From an uncultured Hellea sp. (GTDB lineage Bacteria; Pseudomonadota; Alphaproteobacteria; Caulobacterales; Maricaulaceae), in assembly GCA_938007935.1 (NCBI GenBank), contig CALLMD010000023.1, forward strand, positions 1 to 46,168: DNA of 46,168 nucleotides, read 5' to 3'. Below are positions 25,645-33,939 of the stretch, piece by piece. A program made the position numbers and the translations under genes. Numbering within the stretch: position 1 is the stretch's first letter; every line of letters starts with the position of its first letter. Below the pieces are notes generated by a model. The model saw only the letters and a program-made list of their open reading frames with translations. It made no database searches and was not told the DNA's origin.

Positions 25645-26259
25645 ATGGCAAGGCCTAAATATTCAGAAGATATGGTCACGAACCGCGTGGAGTCTATTGT
25701 GGCCGCGGCTATGGAGCTTTTAGAAGCTGAGGGTATTGACGGTATTTCTTTGCGCAAGACGGCTAAGCTCTTGGGGTGGAGTTCAACGGCTATTTATCGA
25801 TACTTCGAGAACAAGCAAGATCTCATGATGGCTTTGCGGATTCGCGCTTTCAGGCGAATGGAAACAAGGTTATCTGATGCTATTAAAAAAGACGCTTCTA
25901 GCGTTGAGAATTTGAAGCGCATTGCACATGCCTTTTTAAAAGCGGGTCAAGACCGTCCTGAGCTTTATGAGCTTATGTTTTTTCAGTTTCAGAATGAGGA
26001 TAGCAGTCGTTATTTTGAAGACTTATCAAATGCGAAAAAAGATTGCCTCAATGTTTGTACGGCCATCGTTGCTTCGGCTCAAGACAAAGGTGAATTGTCG
26101 CCGCATATTGACCCGCTGACAACAGCGCATATTTTCTGGATTAATATGCATGGTTTGGTTTCGCTGGAAATTTCCGATCAATTGGTCATGGGGCGAAAGG
26201 TCAATGTACTCATTGATGTTCTTATCGAGAACATATTAAGAGGGCTTTCTTATGCTTAA
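25645..26259 (+). CDS. TetR/AcrR-family transcriptional regulator
   Basis: The N-terminal HTH occupies about residues 12-58, with the TetR pattern ISLRKTAKLLGWSSTAIYRYFENKQDLMMAL. The ligand-binding half is helical and ends near residue 204. The signal molecule is unknown. Its 3' end overlaps the next gene by 8 bp, which makes it the first gene of a three-gene operon with a PF10118 protein and a small membrane protein. The palindrome at 25600-25628 is its likely operator. Confidence 0.88.
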   Translation: MARPKYSEDMVTNRVESIVAAAMELLEAEGIDGISLRKTAKLLGWSSTAIYRYFENKQDLMMALRIRAFRRMETRLSDAIKKDASSVENLKRIAHAFLKAGQDRPELYELMFFQFQNEDSSRYFEDLSNAKKDCLNVCTAIVASAQDKGELSPHIDPLTTAHIFWINMHGLVSLEISDQLVMGRKVNVLIDVLIENILRGLSYA

Positions 26260-27133
26260 TCGTAAGACAACCATTCCGATTTCTCGTCCAGTTCCATTCG
26301 ACTTTCCTGATGACATTCATCGGCACTGGAATAGAGCTGACCGAGAAATTTCCGCGATGGCAAATGGGGCGTCATTGACTATGCCCTTTCTGGAACCTTT
26401 TTTAATTAAGACAATCCGCGATTGCGCAGAGCTTGTAGATAGTCCTCTCTTAAAAGAAGAAATAAAAGGGTTTTGTCTGCAAGAAGCGCATCACTTTAAG
26501 GCGCATCGCCGTTTTAATGACCTTCTCAAAAAGAATGGATATCCTGAACTCGAGGCGCTCGAGCAAGATATGAAGCAAGCCTATATCAAACTAAGCCAAA
26601 AACCGCTGCAAAAACGAATGGCTTACACAGCGGGCTTCGAAGCCATGACTATGGGCATCACCAAATGGATTATTGGAGATCGCGTAAAATTATTTGCAGG
26701 CGCTGATTCACGTGTCGCCTCTTTTATGATATGGCATATGGTTGAAGAAACAGAACATAAATGCGTCGCCTTTGACGCCTATAAAGCCGTCTATGGACAT
26801 AGTCTGTCGTCCTATTGGCACCGTATGCTCGGCGTCTTCCATGGCTCACTTCATGTCATGTTATTGTCCCGACAAGGCTATCACATTATGCTCAAAAAAG
26901 ACGGGCTTTGGGGTAACTTAAAATCCCGATGGCGACTATGGAGACGTGTGTGTTGGTTTGCCTTTGCAACTGGCCCTTATTTGATCAGGGCCGCGCTGCC
27001 GGGCCATAACCCCCGCCGTGAAAAAGACCTTCAATGGGTTCTGGATTGGATGGAAGGCTGGGAGACTTGGGATAAAGATCAAGCGCCTTTGGTGGATACC
27101 CATCATCCTAACATTCCAGTGCCGTTTTATTAA
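26252..27133 (+). CDS. PF10118 'predicted metal-dependent hydrolase' family protein
   Basis: The 293-residue protein has ferritin-like helices with likely metal ligands in CLQEAHHFKAH (Glu78, His80, His81, His85), FEAMTMG (Glu130) and MVEETEHKCVAFD (Glu165, Glu168, His169). This two-half E..EH pattern resembles a di-iron site, and the family members are annotated as metal-dependent hydrolases without proven activity. A hydrophobic stretch near 235-250 could touch the membrane. It overlaps the TetR gene by 8 bp and is 20 bp before the next gene, which has a GGGGA ribosome site. Confidence 0.75.
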   Translation: MLNRKTTIPISRPVPFDFPDDIHRHWNRADREISAMANGASLTMPFLEPFLIKTIRDCAELVDSPLLKEEIKGFCLQEAHHFKAHRRFNDLLKKNGYPELEALEQDMKQAYIKLSQKPLQKRMAYTAGFEAMTMGITKWIIGDRVKLFAGADSRVASFMIWHMVEETEHKCVAFDAYKAVYGHSLSSYWHRMLGVFHGSLHVMLLSRQGYHIMLKKDGLWGNLKSRWRLWRRVCWFAFATGPYLIRAALPGHNPRREKDLQWVLDWMEGWETWDKDQAPLVDTHHPNIPVPFY

Positions 27134-27153
27134 AACGAAAAAAGGGGAAATCT

Positions 27154-27672
27154 ATGACAGCTCAGAACTCTGTAAAATGGGTAGACCAAGATAAAGGCTT
27201 TTCAAGCCAAATTGGAGGTAAGCTTTTAATTCACTGTTTCATTGCCATGTTTCTGGGGTTCATAGGGGGCTTTGTCTGGTTAATCGCCTTGGCCGATAAT
27301 GTTTTTCACATATTGCCACTCCCCAGACTTGAGCTTCAAGTGCCTGATCAGAAAGAATTGCTTCGTAATGCTCATACGGGAACGATTGCCAATTCAATGT
27401 ATGTGATGGCTATAGTCGCACTTAGTCCATGGTTTCGTTTTAGCGCCCGCCAAGCCAAGTGGGTCTATTACGGAGCCATCACCATGCTTTGGGGTAATGT
27501 GATTGGGTATTCGACGGCTGTCTTCACGCCTTATCGCGGACTGCAACCTATCTTTGAAAATGATGTTATGAACTTAGTCTCTTATTTCACATTTTACGCA
27601 GCGGTAATAGGGGCCGTTATCACGACGGGAATATGCCTGAACAACGCTTTTCGTGCCGCAAAAGCAGCTTAA
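27154..27672 (+). CDS. Four-helix membrane protein resembling styrene-oxide isomerase (StyC)
   Basis: There are four predicted membrane helices at about 25-48, 80-96, 103-124 and 142-165. The sequence LLRNAHTGTIANSMYV matches the AHxG....N.M pattern of StyC-type epoxide isomerases, and MLWGNVIGYSTAVFTPYRGL resembles their third helix. His74, Asn80 and Tyr119 keep the spacing I recall for the haem-binding and active-site residues of StyC, while the position of its third polar residue is not acidic here. The activity is therefore a suggestion only. It is the last gene of the TetR operon, and an epoxide or related lipid substrate would fit a di-iron-like partner. Confidence 0.5.
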   Translation: MTAQNSVKWVDQDKGFSSQIGGKLLIHCFIAMFLGFIGGFVWLIALADNVFHILPLPRLELQVPDQKELLRNAHTGTIANSMYVMAIVALSPWFRFSARQAKWVYYGAITMLWGNVIGYSTAVFTPYRGLQPIFENDVMNLVSYFTFYAAVIGAVITTGICLNNAFRAAKAA

Positions 27673-27695
27673 TGGTTCTTGCTGAGAAAAGGTGC

Positions 27696-28577
27696 TTAAG
27701 CCAGAGCTGTTTTAAATAAAGCGAGCGTTCGCTCCCAGGCCTTATTGGCCATGGCTTCGTCATAGACGGCTGAATCGGGCGGGCACCAACCATGCTGCGT
27801 GCCTTCATAGACTTCGATTTCAGCGGATAGCTTCGCTGCGGCAAAGGCGTCTTTAAGAATGTCTTTTGATGTCGGGTTGCGCTCATCATCATTCTCCGCA
27901 ATTGCGATCAAGTAACTGGCGTTCATTTTCGGGATAAGCAAATGCGGACTATCGGGTTTATCTGTGTTCAGGCGCCCGCCATGATATGACGCGCCAGCGC
28001 CAATACGGTCAGCGCGTTCAGTGGCGGCAATCATGGTCATTGGCCCGCCCATGCAATATCCCATAGTTCCAATTTTGCGCGATGTGTCCACGGCGCTTTG
28101 CGCGTCTAGCCAATCAACAAATGCACGTGTGTCCGTACGGTTAGTGGTTTGGGAAAGCGCGCGGGCATAGGGCACAATTTTTTCACGGACGGCAGGGTCG
28201 CGAAATGTTTGCCCAACTTCGACAAGCGGCGCTTTGACCTGCCGGTAATAGGGATTAATCACAAGGGCGGCATAGCCATCCCCGGCGAGTTGTTTTGCCA
28301 TCATTTTAAAGGCGGGGCGTAACCCTACAATATCAGGCCACATTAAAACCGCGGCGTGAGCGCCTTTACTTGGGTGAGCGAAATAGGCGTCTGCTTTTCC
28401 ATCAGGCGTATCTATGATGACATTGTTTTCGGTGATGCCCGCGGCGGGCTCACCAGGCGCGCAGCCTGCAAAGGCCACAGATATCGCTGCGCCGCCCGCC
28501 ATAAGATTAAAGTCTCGCCGCGTAACCTGCTTTTCGTAAAAACCTTGGTTTTCAAATTCTGTAATGTCATCGCACAT
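27696..28577 (-). CDS. Tat-exported dienelactone hydrolase family protein
   Basis: The N-terminus has a twin-arginine motif TRRDFNL (19-25) followed by a hydrophobic stretch ending in FAGC (36-39), a possible lipobox. The alpha/beta-hydrolase core has the nucleophile Cys175 in MGYCMGG, the pattern of dienelactone hydrolases, and the catalytic His in GTQHGW near residue 262. The substrate is unknown. The gene is convergent with the TetR operon and its start is 160 bp from the next gene, which is divergent. Confidence 0.85.
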   Translation of the reverse strand: MCDDITEFENQGFYEKQVTRRDFNLMAGGAAISVAFAGCAPGEPAAGITENNVIIDTPDGKADAYFAHPSKGAHAAVLMWPDIVGLRPAFKMMAKQLAGDGYAALVINPYYRQVKAPLVEVGQTFRDPAVREKIVPYARALSQTTNRTDTRAFVDWLDAQSAVDTSRKIGTMGYCMGGPMTMIAATERADRIGAGASYHGGRLNTDKPDSPHLLIPKMNASYLIAIAENDDERNPTSKDILKDAFAAAKLSAEIEVYEGTQHGWCPPDSAVYDEAMANKAWERTLALFKTALA

Positions 28578-28738
28578 ATCGTAAACTCCCTGAGAGTGCA
28601 GACCCTAGTTTAATATTTCGTGGCTATCAATGGCTCCAAGACCTGATGAGGCGGGAACTGTAATTCGACTGAGTCTCGTGCTTGCCTTGCTTTGACTTCT
28701 CTCGTTATCTTCCCTCCAGCTTTGGGCTGAGGTGGCAA

Positions 28739-29590
28739 ATGAGACTTAGAGTTAATATTGGGGTTATGGCAGCTATGGTTGTCGTCTTGTCGGCCTGCGC
28801 GAGCACAACCCCTCAGTATAAACATCTGAATGCTGAGGCGCGCCCGCTTCTGAAAGAGGTTGATAGCGTTCTATTCGCCAAACAAAATGAGATTAAAGCA
28901 GATATAAAGGTCTCTAAAATTTCTCAATATGTTCAGGGCCATATTGTTCCCGTATTGATTGATGTTGGTTTGAACGCTTACAGATCACATAAGGCCAATA
29001 AAATAATCACGCCTATACGCATGGCCTTGCAGGACTATGATTATACGGCAGATATCAAAGAAGAATTTGCACAAGCTCTCATGACCAGCGAGCTGGGAGA
29101 TGGTGATAGTCTTAAAATATTACGTGAAGAACCGCAGGGCTTTCGCGCCGCCTTTATCCGGAAATCGGAAGCAGATGCCGTTATGTTTATTGATGTCAAT
29201 TATGCCTTCACCCCAAAATTTGATGCTATGAATTTAATATCTTCGGTGATGATTTTCCCGGTGAACCCGGCGCTTTCTCCTTATAAAGAAAAGCCAGATA
29301 CGGATAATGTGATCGAATATGATGACAATATTTACCGCAATCAATTTATGGCGAGCATCCCTGTTGGTATTAAAGATGGAACGCGTGATGAGAATGGCGC
29401 GGTCTGGATGGATATGTCGGGTGATCAGCTTAAAGCACGTTTACAAGAAGCCGCCCAAAAGCTTGCGGCTCATATTGCAAATGATTTGAAAACGGATGAA
29501 ATTATTGAAGGGCAAGACCCTGTGACGTCCGAGATTGTTGCCACAGAGACGCCTAAGCCCGTTTTGGCAGAAAGCGAAACAGGAGCCTAA
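28739..29590 (+). CDS. Lipoprotein of unknown function
   Basis: The start at 28739 is chosen because it gives a proper signal peptide (MRLRVNIGVMAAMVVVLSAC) with lipobox LSAC; the longer frame from 28682 begins with a non-signal stretch. The mature part of about 265 residues is mixed helix and strand and mentions no recognised motif; it ends in a Thr/Pro/Glu-rich tail. I do not recognise a family. It converges with the SulP gene, two bases apart, leaving no room for a terminator between them. Confidence 0.65.
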   Translation: MRLRVNIGVMAAMVVVLSACASTTPQYKHLNAEARPLLKEVDSVLFAKQNEIKADIKVSKISQYVQGHIVPVLIDVGLNAYRSHKANKIITPIRMALQDYDYTADIKEEFAQALMTSELGDGDSLKILREEPQGFRAAFIRKSEADAVMFIDVNYAFTPKFDAMNLISSVMIFPVNPALSPYKEKPDTDNVIEYDDNIYRNQFMASIPVGIKDGTRDENGAVWMDMSGDQLKARLQEAAQKLAAHIANDLKTDEIIEGQDPVTSEIVATETPKPVLAESETGA

Positions 29591-29592
29591 AT

Positions 29593-31200
29593 TTAATGTC
29601 CGCTGCCAAGGCGGCCTAGCTTAACGCTATAATCTGCGGCAACTTCATATTCAGGATCGTCATCTGAATCGATGATAAGCTGTCCCGCGCGGTTAAGCAG
29701 TGTGTGACAATCCCGCGTTAAGTGGCGCAGACGAATAGATTTACCCGCCTGCGTATATTTCGCCGCCAGCGCTTCTATGGCTTGCAGGGCGGATTGGTCG
29801 ACAACGCGGCTACCCGCGAAATCAACAATCACCGTGTCTGGATCTTCACTAATTGTGAAAAGCTCATTAAAGCCTTCGATAGAGCCAAAGAAAAGCGGGC
29901 CTTCTAATTTATAAATCTTGGTATCGCCATCTGTTTCAGTATTGGCGTCAATACGGCGCGCGGCATTCCACGCATAGGCGAGGGCCGAGACGATAACGCC
30001 GACAACAACGGCGACGGCCAAATCATGCCAAACGGTCACCACGGTCACGAGGACAATAACAAAGGCATCAATCATCGGGATACGCCGCATGATGGTGAAG
30101 GATTGCCATGCAAAGGTTCCAATCACGACCATAAACATCACGCCGACCAGCGAGGCGAGCGGGATTTGTTCAATGAGGGATGAGCCAAAGAGAATAAAGG
30201 CAAGCAAGAACAGCGCTGCCGTTATGCCCGAAAGCCGCGTGCGCGCGCCGGATTTAATGTTGATCATTGACTGACCAATCATGGCGCAGCCGCCCATTCC
30301 GCCAAAGAAACCTGTGACCGTATTGGCCACGCCTTGAGCAACACATTCTTGCGATGCCCCGCCGCGCTCTTCTTTAATCTCGCCGACAAGGTTGAGCGTT
30401 AGCAGGCTTTCAATCAGGCCAATTGCGGCAAGGATGAGCGCATAGGGAAAGATGACTTTTAACGTCTCTAAATTTAGCGGCGCGAGCGGCGTTCCATAAA
30501 GACCTTCGCCTTCACCGAAGGGAATATGGAAACCCGGCAAGCCGCCTTTAATCGACGCCAAATCGCCTACGGTTTGCACATCCAGTTTTAACGCCAGTAC
30601 AAGAGCTGTCACAATACCAATGCCGAGTAAGGGCGCAGGGATAGCCTTGGTAACCTTCGGCGCGGCCCAAATCAGAAACATCGTTAGCGCCACAAGACCC
30701 AGCATGAGCATAAGCGGCGTACCCGTCAGCCATGTACCCTCTAATATATGAAAAGGGCCATAATGATGTCCCGGAATGCGTTCGGGCGGGGCGGATTGGA
30801 ACTGGCTAAGCTGCGCCATGCCGATAACAATAGCCAGCCCATTGACAAAGCCGAGCATAACGGGATGCGGGACGAGGCGGATAAATTTCCCTAATCTGAA
30901 AACCCCCGCCAAAATTTGCAATATGCCCATCAAAACAACGGTGGCGAAAAGATATTCAACGCCGTGATCGGCAACCAGCGCGACCATCACAACAGCGAGC
31001 GCCCCTGTGGCCCCCGATATCATACCGGGACGTCCGCCAATAAGCGCAGTGATAAGACCAACAATAAAGGCCGCATAAAGTCCGACTAACGGTTCAACAC
31101 CCGCGACAAAGGCAAAGGCGATGGCCTCGGGCACGAGTGCAAGGGCTACGGTTAAGCCCGCCAATATCTCAACTTTGGAGCGGTTGAAATTAAAAGTCAT
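29593..31200 (-). CDS. SulP-family anion transporter with C-terminal STAS domain
   Basis: SulP proteins carry sulfate, bicarbonate or dicarboxylates across the inner membrane. About 12-14 membrane segments cover residues 10-410, with LAGLTVALALVPEAIAFAFVAG and PHPVMLGFVNGLAI as family signatures. A STAS domain covers about 430-530, including DTVIVDFAGSRVVDQSALQAIEAL. The ATG at 31200 is preferred over a GTG at 31269 because GAAGGG precedes it by about five bases. Which anion is carried cannot be read; no sulfate assimilation genes are adjacent. Confidence 0.88.
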   Translation of the reverse strand: MTFNFNRSKVEILAGLTVALALVPEAIAFAFVAGVEPLVGLYAAFIVGLITALIGGRPGMISGATGALAVVMVALVADHGVEYLFATVVLMGILQILAGVFRLGKFIRLVPHPVMLGFVNGLAIVIGMAQLSQFQSAPPERIPGHHYGPFHILEGTWLTGTPLMLMLGLVALTMFLIWAAPKVTKAIPAPLLGIGIVTALVLALKLDVQTVGDLASIKGGLPGFHIPFGEGEGLYGTPLAPLNLETLKVIFPYALILAAIGLIESLLTLNLVGEIKEERGGASQECVAQGVANTVTGFFGGMGGCAMIGQSMINIKSGARTRLSGITAALFLLAFILFGSSLIEQIPLASLVGVMFMVVIGTFAWQSFTIMRRIPMIDAFVIVLVTVVTVWHDLAVAVVVGVIVSALAYAWNAARRIDANTETDGDTKIYKLEGPLFFGSIEGFNELFTISEDPDTVIVDFAGSRVVDQSALQAIEALAAKYTQAGKSIRLRHLTRDCHTLLNRAGQLIIDSDDDPEYEVAADYSVKLGRLGSGH

Positions 31201-31401
31201 CGGCCCTTCACGGCGGCGCGCCGGAATGGTAATGCGGTCAGCAAAAGCGGAAAGAGTAGAACGTATCACAATAGGCCTTAAGCACTTAGATTAGGTGGCG
31301 CGGTCTATAGGCCTATCGGGCATAGAGCAAGGGCGCATTTTCACGCGCCTATTTCTGTCTATTTTTCTTGCAATCATAGACCGCGCCGCTAGACACCCGC
31401 C

Positions 31402-32988
31402 ATGTTAACAATCTCTGACCTTAATTACCGTGTGCAGGGCCGCCCGCTTTTCACCAATGCCTCGGCGCAAATTGCGGCGGGCTGGAAGGTGGGCCTTATT
31501 GGCCGCAATGGGACAGGGAAATCAACGCTACTGCGCCTCATCAGAGAAGAAGTCGCCAATAAGGCCAAAGACTCTTCTGTGCGCCTGAACAAAGGCGCGC
31601 GTATGGGCTGGGTCGCGCAAGAAGTTGACGCGACAGATGAGACCATCATGGATGTTGTTTTGGCCGCTGACCAAGAACGCCATGCTTTGATGATAGAATC
31701 TGAAACCGCCACGGACCCAGACCGCATTGGCGAAATTCATGAGCGCCTGATGGATATTGATGCGTGGAACGCCGATACGCGCGCCGCTGTCGTGCTCGCG
31801 GGGCTTGGCTTTAAGACCGAAGATTTCTACCGCGCGACCAAAGAGTTTTCTGGCGGCTGGCGTATGCGCGCGGCAATCGCAGGGGTTCTGGTGTCCGAGC
31901 CCGATTTACTCTTACTTGATGAGCCCACCAACTATCTTGACCTCGAAGGCGCGGCATGGCTCGAAGGCTATATTCGCCGCTATCCCCATACTGTGATTAT
32001 GGTTTCTCATGACCGAGAAATGCTCAACCGCTCTGTCACACATACACTAGCGTTAGAGCATCAAACCTTATCAGTCAGCCCCGGCGGTTATGATGATTGG
32101 ATGAAACTCCGCGCAGCGAAAACAGCGCAGCTCGAAGCCATGAAAGCTAAACAAGATGCCGACCGCGCCCATCTTCAGGCCTTTGTTGACCGCTTCAAAG
32201 CCAAAGCCTCCAAAGCCCGTCAGGCCCAATCGCGGGTTAAGATGCTTGAGAAAATGCAAGACATCTCTATCCCGATTGCCGAGCGGACAACGCCGTTTAA
32301 TTTCGGTTCGTTCAAAGACAAACTGGCTCCGCCTATGCTCGTTCTTGATGGATGTGATTTGGGTTACGGCGAAGCGGCGAAAATCCTAAGCGGCGTAAAT
32401 TTGCGCCTCGACCCTGATGACCGCATCGCCATTGTCGGGGCCAACGGGCAGGGCAAAACGACATTGGTCAAATCTATTGCTTCGCGTTTGCCTCTTATGG
32501 CTGGTTCTCTAACCGCGCCAAAAGCTATTCGCATAGGTTATTTCTCTCAAGATCAGCTTGATGAATTAACAGCGGGCGAAACCGTTCTCGATCATGTCAC
32601 CCAAGCTTTGCCAAAAGGCACGCCTGAGAGCAAAACACGCGGCGCGGCAGCGGCCATGGGCTTCTCTCATGAAAAGGTTGAAACCAAGGTCGAGAAATTA
32701 TCAGGCGGCGAAAAAGTGCGGCTCTTGCTGGGATTAATGTCGATTGAAAAACCACATATCCTGATTTTGGATGAGCCCACCTCCCATTTGGATATTGATA
32801 GCCGCGAAGCGCTGATCTATGCGCTCAACGATTTCCCCGGCGCAGTCCTCTTAATTACCCATGATGTGTACCTCGCCGAAGCCACAGCCGATAGATTATG
32901 GCTCGTCAATAACGGCAAAGCCAAACGCTATGACGGCGACCTCCGCGATTATAAAAAACTGGTCATGGCGGCAGATCGGGCGGGTTAA
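31402..32988 (+). CDS. ABC-F family ATPase
   Basis: ABC-F proteins have two ATPase domains and no membrane part, and act on the ribosome. The first domain has GRNGTGKST, signature FSGGWRMR and Walker B LLLLDEPTNYLDL; the second has GANGQGKTT, signature LSGGEKVR and ILILDEPTSHLDI. The linker between them (about residues 230-300) is long, helical and rich in Lys/Ala/Gln. It stops near residue 528 without the C-terminal coiled coil of Uup, so it is closer to the YheS/EttA-like forms. The 3' end overlaps a convergent gene by 26 bp. Confidence 0.9.
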   Translation: MLTISDLNYRVQGRPLFTNASAQIAAGWKVGLIGRNGTGKSTLLRLIREEVANKAKDSSVRLNKGARMGWVAQEVDATDETIMDVVLAADQERHALMIESETATDPDRIGEIHERLMDIDAWNADTRAAVVLAGLGFKTEDFYRATKEFSGGWRMRAAIAGVLVSEPDLLLLDEPTNYLDLEGAAWLEGYIRRYPHTVIMVSHDREMLNRSVTHTLALEHQTLSVSPGGYDDWMKLRAAKTAQLEAMKAKQDADRAHLQAFVDRFKAKASKARQAQSRVKMLEKMQDISIPIAERTTPFNFGSFKDKLAPPMLVLDGCDLGYGEAAKILSGVNLRLDPDDRIAIVGANGQGKTTLVKSIASRLPLMAGSLTAPKAIRIGYFSQDQLDELTAGETVLDHVTQALPKGTPESKTRGAAAAMGFSHEKVETKVEKLSGGEKVRLLLGLMSIEKPHILILDEPTSHLDIDSREALIYALNDFPGAVLLITHDVYLAEATADRLWLVNNGKAKRYDGDLRDYKKLVMAADRAG

Positions 32989-33739
32989 CACAGGCTTTGG
33001 CAAATTCTCCATCTTTACTTATTTTATTTGAGATTTCATCAAATTCATTTATCCATGTTTTCCATTCCGATAAATCGTCACAATGGCTGGCCCGTGACGT
33101 TCCAATGGCGGCGTTTGTGGTGACCCTCCAACGGCACCTTTTTAAATCTGGGCGAAAAAGTTCGTTACCACGGTATTCTATAGATAGTAAGGGATGAACC
33201 ACGGGAAGGGATAAATCTGATGCTGAAAAATTGGTGTAAATAATATCATTCTTTTTGTACTTCACTTTTTCTTCCGAGTCTTTTTTTACGTGAGTAACAT
33301 ATAGTTCTTCTACTATCTTATTAGTTGGTTCCATATGATGGTGTTTGAATACGCTTTGGATTAGTCTTCTATGTCCATCCAACCGTGTAACGTAAATTCC
33401 CCAAACTTTAGAGTTAATGCGGCAGTTATTTGACGTCCCTCTCACAAGACAGTCAGAGGCAATTCCAACGCCAAGCGGATAAGTATTCAAGTTATCACGA
33501 TTTTTAAAATGAACGATAGCTTTTCTAGGAACATAAATCTCGCGCATAGCCAGTTGACCGCGACTTGATATAGTTAATTTCACAATATCGTTTTTGCAAT
33601 ATTTCACATGAGTGTGCTTTTGATTTGTTTCAGCACGCATCGCTTCATATTCATCTATTACATCTTGCTCGCTACTCTTCGGGTTACAGCCAACAAAAAT
33701 AGCAATTATGGTCAAATACAAAAATAGCAATCTAAACAT
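32963..33739 (-). CDS. AT-rich orphan lipoprotein
   Basis: From the Met at 33739 the frame begins MFRLLFLYLTIIAIFVGC, a signal peptide with a lipobox-like IFVGC. The mature part is polar, Lys- and Asn-rich, and has eight or so Cys, including CLVRGTSNNC and KRCRW. No family is recognised. Its base composition is visibly more AT-rich than the neighbouring ABC-F and glutamate-synthase genes, and its last 26 bp run into the ABC-F gene from the other strand, consistent with recent gain. Confidence 0.6.
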   Translation of the reverse strand: MFRLLFLYLTIIAIFVGCNPKSSEQDVIDEYEAMRAETNQKHTHVKYCKNDIVKLTISSRGQLAMREIYVPRKAIVHFKNRDNLNTYPLGVGIASDCLVRGTSNNCRINSKVWGIYVTRLDGHRRLIQSVFKHHHMEPTNKIVEELYVTHVKKDSEEKVKYKKNDIIYTNFSASDLSLPVVHPLLSIEYRGNELFRPDLKRCRWRVTTNAAIGTSRASHCDDLSEWKTWINEFDEISNKISKDGEFAKACVNPPDLPP

Positions 33740-33850
33740 ATAGTAGCACAATAATGCGTATTTATAATTATACAAATGCCTCGCGCTTGTAATACATCAC
33801 CCATGATCATGCCTTAATATCATAGTATTCGTTGAAACACCTCATGATGG

Positions 33851-33876
33851 ATTGCAAGAACGGGGGGTCTTGCAAT
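33851..33876. repeat. Perfect 9-bp inverted repeat with C/G-rich loop
   Basis: ATTGCAAGA and TCTTGCAAT enclose ACGGGGGG, followed by GACGAAGG. Short ATTGC...GCAAT palindromes next to GACG are common interspersed elements in several bacterial groups, so this may be one copy of a genome-wide family. It lies 64 bp before the next gene and could also be a leader hairpin. Confidence 0.5.
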
Positions 33877-33939
33877 GACGAAGGAAGAAAACATTGTCAC
33901 GCCCATCCCTCCGCGCCATAATCCCCTAAGGAGAATAAT

